Part shown: positions 1 through 10,029 of the stretch, one piece after another
How the letters are laid out: every line of letters starts with the position of its first letter
How positions within the stretch are numbered: position 1 is the first letter of the stretch
NCBI RefSeq assembly: GCF_963675165.1
Contig: NC_087392.1
Location: 451,001-515,000 of the forward strand
Source: Halichondria panicea
Lineage: Eukaryota > Porifera > Demospongiae > Suberitida > Halichondriidae
Direction of reading: 5' to 3'
Length of the DNA stretch: 64,000 nucleotides
Made by a program: the position numbers and the translations under genes
Notes under the pieces: model-generated
Told to the model about the DNA's origin: nothing
The model's input: the letters and a program-made list of their open reading frames with translations, nothing else
The model's database searches: none

Positions 1-62
1 CTTGGTCCATGGTCTGAGTACATGTGATCAGTATCAGTTGATAACACAGTTGGAATGTATAC

Positions 63-487
63 CTCCAGTCTTTAGTTTGTCCTAATTCATTCCACTTGAT
101 ACCATCCCAGTTCGTCTTGTTTTCCTTGCCCCCATCAGCCTTGCCCCCATCAGCCTTGCCCTTCCCTTTGCTCACAGCCCCTCCATCAGTAGCTTCTGTC
201 GTCTTGATTTTCTTCACAGGAGGAGGTGCCTGGGGCTATACGTACGTACGTGACTGTGTGAGGTGTGTGTGTCAGTGACGTACCTCCTCACTAGTGGAGC
301 CAGAGCCTCCTTCTAAAGCAGCAGGAGCCTCCTGGTTTTGTGGGTGTTGGTATGAGGTAAAATAGCAGAGTATTCAGTAGCTAATAACAATCTCTAGGTT
401 CTAGTGCAAAAGGCTGGATTTATTATCAAAGTAAGTTTTACACAGGATTCTATTAGGTAGAACCTTTCTCTTCCTTCCTTTTGGCAT
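63..487 (-). CDS. 5' part of an unidentified basic, probably nuclear protein (partial, runs off the left edge)
   Basis: Three exons can be joined on the minus strand: 487-464, 331-284 and 235-63. The last ends at a GT donor in phase 2, so the gene continues beyond the window. The start MPKGRKRK is strongly basic. It is followed by a low-complexity acidic/Ser segment, then PPPVKKIK, then a doubled KADGG motif, and finally a more ordered-looking segment with NWDGIKW. The tail of basic patches suggests a nuclear protein, but there is no domain I can name. The start resembles that of AP endonuclease 1 (MPKRGKK...), which is only a weak hint. The donor of the first tiny exon (AAG|GTTCTA) is poor, so that junction is the least certain. 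The gene lies head to head with GET1, with 186 bp between start codons. Confidence 0.45.
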
Positions 488-673
488 GACTTGGACTGTA
501 GATAGTGAGAGAGCTCTTGGAAACAGACGTAGACAGCGGCACAGCAAATACACAGGAGGAACGATCAATGGCCACATTGCATAGGGAAAATCCCTACCTG
601 TAAGTCAACAGTGTGGAACTCTGTTAGGGAATATCCCTTCATCATTTTCTGCTGACAGTGGGCATTTCTGGCC
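488..673. promoter_or_regulatory. Probable shared divergent promoter (unknown gene / GET1)
   Basis: Only 186 bp separate the two divergent ATGs (487 minus, 674 plus). Both transcripts must therefore start inside or very near this stretch. I see no clear TATA box, and the call rests on gene geometry alone. Confidence 0.4.
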
Positions 674-1505
674 ATGGATCTCCTGGAGAGTGTTGTGATC
701 AACTGGAACCTCCTGTGTCTTGTCTTAGGAACAGTGCTGCTCACCAAGCTGCTCAGATTATGGAGTCCCAAGCTATGTAACAAAGTAAGTTTACTTGTCT
801 ACTGGTTTAGATGCTGGAATACATTAATACATATGACATCTAGTTGGCGTATTGGTACACCTCTGAGCCTCCTGACTTGGTTAGCCTGAAGAGAGAAGTA
901 TCAGATATAAAGCAACAGTTGCAGCATGTTAATATGATGGTGAGATGAAACTCGCTCTTTTTTGTCAGATTGTGTATGTACACTACTATCTGACAGGACA
1001 ATTTTGCAGATCATGCCAGACTTCAGAGGAGAATCAATCAGAAGGACAGAGAGCTTCAGGTGAAAGGTCTGTGCTATTGTAACTATAGATAGTTACCATT
1101 AACAAACCATATTCCTCAGAGAAGGGTCACAAGTCACGGTTGACGAAGCTGAGTGCCGTGTTGAGTGGAGGGAGTTCAGTGTTAATAGTGAGAGCACATA
1201 CATCCCTCTCTACCATTGCTAATTGTTGTCATGCCGTTTCGTAGTTTATAATGCGTATTGGTGTCGTCATGTTGAATCGTCGGAGACCAGTTGCCATTTT
1301 CCCCACTGAACTGTTCCATCCAGTGTCTCCACTCCTGGCCTTCCCCACTGGACAACCAGGTGAGGTGTATATATCCATACCTCCAAGTGCGTGGTCCCTT
1401 ATTGAGTGTTTCTCTTTCTCTGCAGGTGGTATCGGCTGTCCTCTGTGGGCTGTAGCCTGCTCTCAGTTTATAGATACTGTCATGCAATGTCTGAACGTTG
1501 TCTAG
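674..1505 (+). CDS. GET1: GET1/WRB, receptor subunit for tail-anchored protein insertion
   Basis: Six exons join cleanly (674-784, 868-939, 997-1059, 1122-1187, 1245-1359, 1426-1505) to give 168 residues, close to the about 174 of vertebrate WRB. In animals this ER membrane protein pairs with CAML and receives tail-anchored clients from the TRC40/GET3 ATPase through its cytosolic coiled coil. The sequence shows a first hydrophobic helix at about residues 9-27 and a coiled coil containing VNMMDNFADHARLQRR (human VNMMDEFARYARLERK). Further hydrophobic segments follow, with RRPVAIFPTELFHPVSPLLAFPTG matching the human loop PVAVVPSKWITPLDRLVAFPT. A last helix, GIGCPLWAVACSQFIDTV, completes it. All junctions are GT-AG and phases agree. 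Confidence 0.9.
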
Positions 1506-1718
1506 TTTTATTGTTGTACTTTTATAATACCATTAATTGTTTTTTGGTTTCAGTACTTTAATATTCTGGCGTAGTCTACAATGTATAATTTATTATGAAA
1601 GTAGTAACAGAAAACATTGCGATCTAACAGTTCCACTGTACATTTGCATGAGTATAGAACAGAAAATTTGAATAATTGTATCTATATAATTATATGAAAA
1701 TGGCTATAATGTTATTGT

Positions 1719-3157
1719 TCAGTCTTCTTCGTCCGATGATTCTACAAATCTATCATCCAGTAGGGGAGAATCTTTCCTGGGCATTTTCTGGATTCTAGCT
1801 GTGGTGTAGGGAACAGTCGCAAAATCGGCAGTCTCAGAATCGCTGGGGCATGAGAGCATCTGTTGGAAAACCTCATTACTAGGTTTGCCTGTACCGCTAC
1901 TAGTATTCAAATTTGTCGGGTCTGCACCAAATAACGGGTATGAGGATGATATGGAGACTGCAGGAAAGGAGGGTAGAGATATATCAAGTGGCTCCGAGCT
2001 CTGAGCTGGTATCACTGCCATGGCCGCCGCTGGGTTCTTTTTTGGTCGACCTCTCTTTTTCTTAGGGGGAGGTATTTGGTCCGAAATGGGTATTGGCCCA
2101 GCCACAGGCTCTTTCTTTGGACGACCTCGCTTCCTTTTGACAACAGGCTCATCGTTTTCTGGCTTGGGATGTTTTCTCGGTCGACCACGAGGGCGTTTCT
2201 CAGGCATCTCTCCGTCAGACTTCTCAGGGGGTTGCCATTCACGTTCTGGTTGATTTTCGGCTTCGAAATCACCAGGATTCTTTTTTGGTCGTCCACGGCC
2301 TTTTTTTGGCTCAGGTGAGGTTGATGAAGGGTTCTTTTTGGGCCTTCCACGTTTTCTTTTGACAGCATTTGGGTCAATAACAGGCGGTGGGTGCTTCCTT
2401 GGTCGGCCTCTCTTCTTCTTAATCGATTCGTCCAAAGATGGCGAGTCTATTCCTCCCACTGTTGACAGTGGTAACACGATAGGAACCACAAGAAGTGGAA
2501 TCTGAAACAGAAAATAATAACAAATGAATAGAAGTGAAAGAGCTATGAATACACTACAAAACAAACAAAACAGTTAATAATTATATCCTTGACACCTATT
2601 CTGCTTACCTCAGCTTTGTCCAGGTTGCTGTCAGTGGATGCAGTGATCTGAGCAACACTCACTTGTGAAGGCTCAGGGACCAGTTCGGGCGGGGGTACCA
2701 GCATCGCCGTGGGCACAACAGGGTGGCTATGGCTCTCCGGCTCGGTCAGCAAACTATCCGCTACTGATTTCGTGGGTGTTGTAGGGGTCTTGGGAGGTCG
2801 TCCCCTCTTTCGTTTGATTTCGGGCTCTGTGCCAGGGACTGGTTGAGGGTGCTTCCGTGGTCGGCCTCGGCCTTTCTTCGCAGGACTAGAGGAGGTTAGG
2901 GGCTCGTCACTCAGGGGTTCGGGTTGAATGGGCGGTACCGAGTCCTCGACCGGGTCTATAGAGACAACGTCCACAACATGAGGGCTGCTGAGGTGATGGA
3001 TTCCCAGGGATCCTCGCATCTCATCTAAAATTTTGTCTATGGTGCCGGTGTCAGTGGCAGTAGGTACTTTTCTGGGCCTCCCTCGCTTCCTCTTGGGCAG
3101 TAGGATCGGAACACTTGACACAGAGCTTTCAATAATATCTTTCGTCTCCAGATCCAT
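1719..3157 (-). CDS. Multi-AT-hook chromatin protein with nine AT-hooks
   Basis: Two exons (3157-2609 and 2501-1719) give 443 residues. The protein is mostly disordered. It carries nine GRP-core AT-hooks of the form KRKRGRPRK or KKGRGRPKK: one at the extreme N terminus, two in the rest of exon 1 and six packed into the first half of exon 2. It ends in an acidic SSDEED tail. AT-hooks bind the minor groove of AT-rich DNA, and a basic hook array plus an acidic tail is the layout of HMGA proteins, but those have only three hooks. The spacers are Pro/Glu/Ser rich. I infer an architectural chromatin factor. A fragment of a larger AT-hook protein is possible, but start, stop and splice sites are all coherent. 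Confidence 0.8.
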
Positions 3158-3387
3158 CTTCAGTCAGTCTAACTTACTCCAATATCGTGTCCGCACTTAT
3201 TTTCAAACACAATAATTATGGAGGTTAATTAGAGTTAATAACCGCAAGTGACTGACTCTCACGTGAGAAAAGCCACTTAATTATTGGCAATACCACAACA
3301 GTATCTATGGCAACTGCTGTACAAAATTAATAGTTATTGTCAACAATAAAATCATCACATGAATCAAAAAATTATTATGATTGAAAT

Positions 3388-5797
3388 TCATAGTATCAAT
3401 TCTTCTAAATCGTCAGGTTCAGCAATACCACCTGGCATCATGTCCACTTTGTTAGGTTCTGCATTTGGCCTCAGTGGCAACAGTGGTGGAGACTTGCTCA
3501 TTGGTCCAAACACCATGCTTTGGTTATGGAGAGATTTACTTGTCGTGCTATTCAAGTTCACTCGCTTTTCCCATGGATAGTCTTGTTCTCTTCCACTGAA
3601 TGATTCTTGATTCAAGTCTAGTCCTCCTCCATTGAAAATCGGTTTCGTGGGATCTTCACTTTCACCAAAGATATCTTTTGTTTTGTCCGAGCCCTTGGTC
3701 TCCCTAGCTCGTCGTCCAAAGGTTGGTTTGTAGCCTTGATTATCAATACTCTTAGTATCATTGTTGCTGGTAGATGCTTGTGCACCACTGCTTGATTTCA
3801 CACTATATGCACCACTGTTTAATTTCCCCAACAGGTTACTTCCTGATGACTTTTTGCTCCCAAATGGATCATCTTCAGTGAAGAATGCAGGTTTGCCTTT
3901 ATGCAAATTGTCTATGGTATCAGCTTGCCATGATCGGACAGATGTGGAGCTTTGTCCAGAATTGGCTCTAGCAGGTCCAGTGGTTGTTTTGCTCAATGTT
4001 ACACTTTTAGGGTCACCACCGTCATCAATTGCCATCAACTTGGCCAACAACAACTTCTTCTTCTTTGCTTCCTCTTCTTGTGCCGATGTCTGAGTGGCCG
4101 TGAGTGCAGGCATCTTAGGATGAGTTGTGGTGATCAATTGTTCTGTGCTCGCAACTTCAGTTCTTTTCTGAGGAGGCTCATTGTTGTCTGTAATAGTGCT
4201 CTGAGAGACGGTGGTTACTGCTTGACTAGCAGGCGGTCCTTTCCTACTGTCAAGCTCACGCAATTTCGAGAGTAGGAGGTTCTTCTTCTGTTGCTCCTCA
4301 CCTTGAGCAGGTGGTTGCGAGGAAGGGGGCGATTGGATCACATGTTGTATTGTATGGACTGTGGGTGCGATTACTGGCATCTCAACAGGACGCTGAATAG
4401 TTGCTATGGGTGATTTTGGCTTCTGCGTTGCTGGTGGCTGTATATTGTCCATTGATGGAGTCATATCAGTTTGTGTAATACGAGTTTCGAGAGTTTTCGA
4501 AGGTATAACTTGTGTTTGTGAGCTGGATGATTTGAGTGTTGGCTTAGTTTGTAGAGAGACGTTTTTCGTCGGGGGACATGAGAGGTCAGTTTGTGAGAAC
4601 GTGTTTTCCATTAGTGGTACATCTCTAGTGGAAGTGTTCAAAGAATTTCTGCCCATTCGTTGACTGTAAATGTTCATTACTTCCATCTCTTTAGTTCTCT
4701 CCTGTACAGAAAACACAATTATGTAAATAGCAGTTCTGTATGTGTGCAAAATTTACCTTTAACTGATGTAGTGTTTTGTCTGTCCTGTCGCTAGATGCTT
4801 CAAGATTTCGAGACAAGGTTTTGTTTTTAAGCATCAGTGATCTGATCTCCTGGCCATGGGTTTTGTTGAGCATCTCGACTCCCCTTTCCAGTTCCTGTGA
4901 GGAAAGAGAGAGAGGATGAAATTAACTTGTGATGAAGTTAACGATAATTATTTAGAGTTAGGTACCACAGCCTAGCCAGCATGTAGTGGTTTACCTTCAG
5001 TTTCCCATCTCTGTCCTGAAGTTGCTCTTTGGCCTCCTGTAGTTGCAGAGTGAGTGACTCCCTCTCCAAGAGGTTCTTTTGCTTTGCTACCAGCTCCAAT
5101 TTCTTGCCACGATTCTTGAGCCTCCGAACTTCAGTGTGTAGATTAGTCACCTTCTCTTCATGTGTGAGAGACATTTCCTGACTGCGTCTAAGCTGCTCTT
5201 TTAATACTCGAACCTGCAGTGAAAATTGCACAATTTGAAGCAAGAACACGTTGAATAATTGTCAATTTGAACTCACCTCCTCCGAGTGTCTGGCTAGTAT
5301 CTGTGGTAGCTCCCCCTCCTGGGTTGCCACTCGGCTCAGCTCTCTCTCTTGTCGTACTTGTAAACGTGTCAATAATTTGTTCTCTTTCTTAGAATCGGTT
5401 AGCTCCCGTTTACAGTCTGCCAGTTGGTTCTGTATCTTCTTAATGGTGTGCAATTTGGCAGAGAGCTCTCGATCTCTGGGTGAGAATGGCGTTCCTCTAG
5501 CCACTGGCCTCTCAGACATAGCCCTGCCCTTTCCTAAAAAAGCAGTATGAATTAGTATGTGTTACACAAAACAATCTCAATTTTACCTAGCCCTAAGTTG
5601 TTGATTTTTCCAGGATTGTACTGACTTCTAGCCTTCCTTTGTACTGGGTTAGTCCTGGCGGGTAGGACAACAGGAGGTCTCTTTGGCGATGATAACACCT
5701 CTGCAGGCTTTAATGATCCATTGCCACCTTTGGAAGAGTCATATTCTTCAAAATCCTCTGAGTAATCGCTCGAACTCAGAGTAGAGCTGGAGTCCAT
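3388..5797 (-). CDS. LCA5: Lebercilin (LCA5 family) ciliary coiled-coil protein
   Basis: Five exons (5797-5587, 5524-5277, 5213-4995, 4894-4757, 4701-3388) give about 709 residues; human lebercilin has 697. Lebercilin is a ciliary axoneme and basal-body protein linked to intraflagellar transport. The N terminus is Ser/Asp rich. A long coiled coil follows with family hallmarks: LADCKRELTDSKKENKLL, LPQILARHSEEVRVLKEQLRRSQE, and TDKTLHQLKERTKEMEVMNIYSQR (human ELDIKNIYSNR). The C-terminal half is low complexity with two LLLxKLxxID-like motifs (LLLSKLRELD, LLLAKLMAID), as in LCA5. Exon 2 fits the exon 1 phase only from the acceptor at 5525-5527. An upstream in-frame ATG at 5833 would add 12 residues; I prefer 5797. 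It lies about 200 bp downstream of PRIM2 on the same strand. Confidence 0.85.
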
Positions 5798-6001
5798 GAT
5801 GCTTTGCTGATTTGTTTTACATGTAGTTGTCATGGGAAACTGGAAAAGATCGCCAATATTAAATGTAATAAATGTAGGCGTGGAGGTGTAGCACAGTACA
5901 GCAGCTAGTACAGTACATACAGCAGCACAGTAAATCCAACAAAACAGAAAGATAACAGAGAGCATGTGGTACAGGTGGTGTAGGATATAACTAGAACATA
6001 G

Positions 6002-8226
6002 CTAGAATTGGTCCATTTCTTCTTCAAAGTTCTGCATGTCTTGAATTGATATATCTCCACAAAAATCATCCTCTGCTTTCACTTCAGTCTTTACAGTTGG
6101 CAGTCTTGTCTCTTGTTTACCACCAGTGTGCCCACGCTGCATTCGGCTCTCCCGGAAATACTGAGAGGGGTGCTCCAAACTGAAAGGGGCAGCTTCAATC
6201 TGAAATGACAAACCAGTATTATAAACAAATAAATAACAGCAGAAGGATTTATTAACTCACAGCATGAGTGATCTCATAGTACTTCTGACAGGCTAGTTGA
6301 TAGTGGCCATCCTTCAGATAGGCGGTGATGTTAGTGACTCCTTTATGTGAAACTCCATGAGTGGTGAGCATCTGTCGAATGTGACTATCATCCCAGTGAC
6401 GAAAAGGACACCCTATAATTATATACAGACAAGTATGATAGAGAGAGTACAGGAGTATTGTAGGTGAGCTCACCGTGATGGTCTCCCTGGCCTGGGTTGT
6501 TGGAGAGAATGATCTTGAGGCAACTGTAGGGAGTGTAGTTGGCCCTCTTGCCCTCTTTACCATAGCTGTGTCTCACATTGTATGCATACTGCTTCTCAAA
6601 CTGTGGGGACAAAAACAAATCAACACCAAATCAAATGTACAACATGTGCCTAATAGTGTACACCTTCTCTGGTTCCATTTTTTTGACAAACTCTGCTCTC
6701 CAGAAGGCCATAGCTTGGTCCAGTGTGAGTCCAATGCTCTTGAGGAACAGTCCGTACTGTAGACGACCGAAGTGCCTCAGATGGTGTTCTTTGCGCAGGG
6801 TTTCATGCAAGCTTCTCATACAGGGAGGAAAGGACTGCTTCGAGACCTACACACATTATATAGGGAAACTATATATAACCACGTACATACAAATCTACGC
6901 TGTACAACAAAAATGCAAGCCATGGTTAATTATTTAACTAATCTGAGACACATGCACAAAGACTCACGGAGTCAATCTGGGCCAGTGAGATGCTTCCCTG
7001 CAGATTCTCTCCCACACTGGAGAAGTCCTCACCAAGGTAGCGATGTTTGATGGTCTTGAGCATGGGGGCAATCCTCTCATCATCATCCACCACTGGTAGG
7101 TGGTTGCGGGTCTTCTGCAGGGGAAGAAGAAATGAAGTAGATGATGGGTACAGAGAGGGGTGTGTTTTACTTACCACTAGTTCCTCAGAAAGCTTCTGTC
7201 TGAACTTGTTGCACACCAAACGAGCAATCATTTCCTCATTGTTGACGGGTATGTACACAGCGCCCTGAGGGGACGGTAGGTTACACACAGACGCACAGTG
7301 CTTGCAGAATGGAAGCTTACACTCTTGATGACCACTTGTCTGCTCTGAACCAAGTCCAGGGCGTCAGCAAATGGTACAATGTAGAAGCTGTCAGGATTAT
7401 TTTGATAGAAATTCAGTTCTTCATCCTTCAGCTGGCAAAAGAATTTGAGCATTTATTTATATTTGCCTAAAAATCAGACTCACCTCACTGTCTTCCCTAC
7501 TGACAACATCAAAGTTGAAGTCATCTTTGTAGCTGTTAAAGAACTCTGCTCGCTCGGAAAACCCTAACAATTCTCTAAATCTCATTCTCAGCAACTCTGT
7601 TTCCAGCCCCAGAAACCACCGCCTCATGTCCTCCCTGTATAGAATATAGCAACAATGATGAGCGTGTGTATGCCACAGTGGGGTGTGAGTGTGTGTGTAC
7701 ATGGAGGGGGTGACTCAACGTTCTACAGTAGGCCAGCCGGAGTATGTAGTGTGAGAGGTGGTCTCTCCTCCGCTCTCCCACAACCTTAGCGATGACACTG
7801 TGATTTTTTTCTTTTGTGGAATCATCAGGCAAACGCTGCAAACACAAAGCTAGATAGACATGGTGTTAGAATCAGAGCAACCCTCACAGTAAGTGGCATG
7901 TCTTTGAGTGGTCCAGTCTTGACGTCCTTGATATAATTCTCGTCTCCTTTGTGCTTCCCTTCTCGTGAGGCCCTCTGACGAATATTGTCTAATTTCTGAA
8001 GCACTGCAACAATATGTATCGTTACATACTTGTATAGTGCCAATAAACTCTAGATAGTGAGTGCGCGTGTATGGTAATAATTATTACTTTTAAGTCTCTG
8101 CTCTGCCAGCTCTTCAAACTCTTTTAGACTGATGGTCTCGTTTGGAGGAGTCTTGTACAGCTGGAGCCTGGTTGGATAGTCTCCTAGATGGGCCCTGACA
8201 TTCTTTTTACTTTTACTAAACTCCAT
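6002..8226 (-). CDS. PRIM2: DNA primase large subunit
   Basis: Eleven exons join without a phase conflict: 8226-8088, 8003-7888, 7835-7720, 7634-7484, 7431-7321, 7264-7175, 7114-6968, 6846-6664, 6600-6474, 6412-6261, 6199-6002. They give 509 residues, the same as human PRIM2. The protein partners PRIM1 and DNA polymerase alpha to make RNA primers at replication forks. The start MEFSKSKK matches human MEFSGRKW, so I placed the ATG at 8226 although the frame is open further upstream. Conserved segments include [27 protein letters not shown] and [19 protein letters not shown]. The four [4Fe-4S] cysteines are visible in FPPCMR, YSCLKI, HHGCPFRH and LACQKY, with the usual 17-residue spacing between the second and third. 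Confidence 0.95.
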
Positions 8227-8368
8227 TTCAAGTTGAATTTTAATACCAGAGCTTGTAAGGTCAGAGGTCAAGCTGATTTCTCCAAATGAAGCACCCACAA
8301 AAAGTGTGCGCTTTTTAGAAACTCCAGTGCCATTACTGTAAGACACAGCTGATTTAGATCTGCAAGAA
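8227..8368. promoter_or_regulatory. Probable shared divergent promoter (PRIM2 / UROD)
   Basis: The PRIM2 ATG (8226, minus) and UROD ATG (8369, plus) are 142 bp apart with nothing else between them. The stretch stays open in the PRIM2 frame, but human PRIM2 begins at the equivalent of 8226. It is therefore more likely 5' untranslated and promoter sequence. Confidence 0.45.
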
Positions 8369-9901
8369 ATGGCTACTCAGAATACTTTCCCAGCGCTCAA
8401 GAATGATCTGATCTTGAGGGCAGCTCGTGGAGATCGTGTAGAGAAGACTCCAGTGTGGGTCATGAGACAGGCTGGAAGATATCTTCCTGGTAAGCATCCA
8501 TCTACTAGAGTATCTATGTGTATTACTGCCTTTATTATATTGCAGAGTTTAGAGAATTTCGTAAGCAGCATGATTTCTTCACCATTTGCCGCACTCCTGA
8601 GCTAGCCTGTGAAGTAACCCTACAGCCAATACGAAGGTTTGATCTAGACGCAGCCATCATCTTCAGTGACATCCTAGTCATCCCTCAGGCCATGGGTCTA
8701 ACTGTGGAGATGGTCCCTGGCAAGGTGAGCCTCTACACGCCAGTACATGCTTAGTAAGTACTCAAACTGATACGATTATTACAATTTTATTACTCATATT
8801 TGTAGGGACCTCACTTTCCTCAGCCGCTACAGACGCCCTCTGATCTAGCTCGTCTCAAACTACCAGTGGATGTGAACCAAGAGTTGGGCTACGTATTCAA
8901 AGCAATCACACTCACAAGACAGAAACTAGAGGGGAAAGTCCCATTGATTGGGTTCTGTGGAGCACCAGTAAGACACATACAGCACGCACACACACACACA
9001 CTAGTGTAATATAGATCCATTCTAATACTTAATGATAAATTTAATAGTTTTGTTTTTGTTTTTTTTGTGCAGTGGACTCTGATGTCCTACATGATTGAGG
9101 GAGGTGGTAGTCCTACTCTGAGTAAGTCCAAGGCCTGGCTGTATGCTCATCCTGACGCTAGTCATCAGCTGCTCCAATCCATCACGGACGTGTGTATCGA
9201 GTACCTAGAGGGACAGGTGGCTGCTGGAGCACAGCTGCTGCAAGTGTTTGAATCTCATGCTGGACTCCTCGGGAGAGAACAGTTCCTGCAATTTTCATTG
9301 CCTTATCTGAAGCAGATTGCCAGCAAACTCAAGGCTAATCTTCAAGCAAAGAACCTCCCCATAGTACCAATTGTAAGTGTGAAAAGTTCAATATAGCACG
9401 TCTATTCCAACTGTAACGCTTCGAGGCATAAATTACCTAATCGACTATAAATAATAATTATAACAATTTAAGTAAAATGAGGTTTATCTCTCTCTCTCTC
9501 TGTCTCAGATTGTATTTGCTAAGGGAGCTCACTACGCTCTCAAGGAGCTCTCTGACACTGAGTATGATGTGGTTGGTTTGGATTGGACTATGGAGCCAAG
9601 AGAAGCAAGGCATGTGCTAACCATAATGTCATGTGTGTTGGCTAGGCTATGCATTGATTGTGTAATTCCTTCTCACAGGAAGTGTGTAGGGGAGACAGTC
9701 ACACTGCAGGGCAATTTGGACCCCTGTGCTCTGTACTCACCCAAAGAGGACATACGAGCAGCTGTTAAGAAGATGGCAGAGGGCTTTGGTAGCCAGCGCT
9801 GGATAGCAAACCTTGGCCATGGGATATACCCAGACATGAATCCTGAACACCTCAGAACTTTCATAGATAGTGTACATGAGTTTACCCAACAAGAAAACTG
9901 A
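8369..9901 (+). CDS. UROD: Uroporphyrinogen decarboxylase
   Basis: Six exons (8369-8489, 8546-8724, 8806-8967, 9073-9372, 9509-9609, 9679-9901) give 361 residues; human UROD has 367. It is the cytosolic haem-pathway enzyme that removes four acetate carboxyls from uroporphyrinogen III to give coproporphyrinogen III. Substrate-binding landmarks are present: the arginines of MRQAGRYLP, the aspartate of FSDILVIPQ, the tyrosine of [11 protein letters not shown], and the histidine of ANLGHGI near the C terminus. Intron 5 begins with GC rather than GT (AAG|GCATGT); only this junction keeps the reading frame into [13 protein letters not shown]. The gene is convergent with CRYZL1, with 128 bp between stop codons. 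Confidence 0.96.
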
Positions 9902-10029
9902 TCAGTTTTAGAACTTTATTGTGATAATGAAATCAAATACATGTATCAGAAAAACATTAAATAATACAAAAACAACGTATACAAAAACAACATTAATTTT
10001 GACAATGACTATTATAAATAAACGGAATG

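Noticed and set aside
5798..5965. A lebercilin start at 5965 with a hydrophobic leader
   Set aside because: The leader-like stretch is probably promoter or 5' untranslated sequence read in frame; lebercilins are cytoplasmic and start with a Ser/Asp-rich segment.
8227..8346. A longer PRIM2 start upstream of 8226
   Set aside because: The frame is open but has no good ATG before MEFSKSKK, which aligns with the human start.
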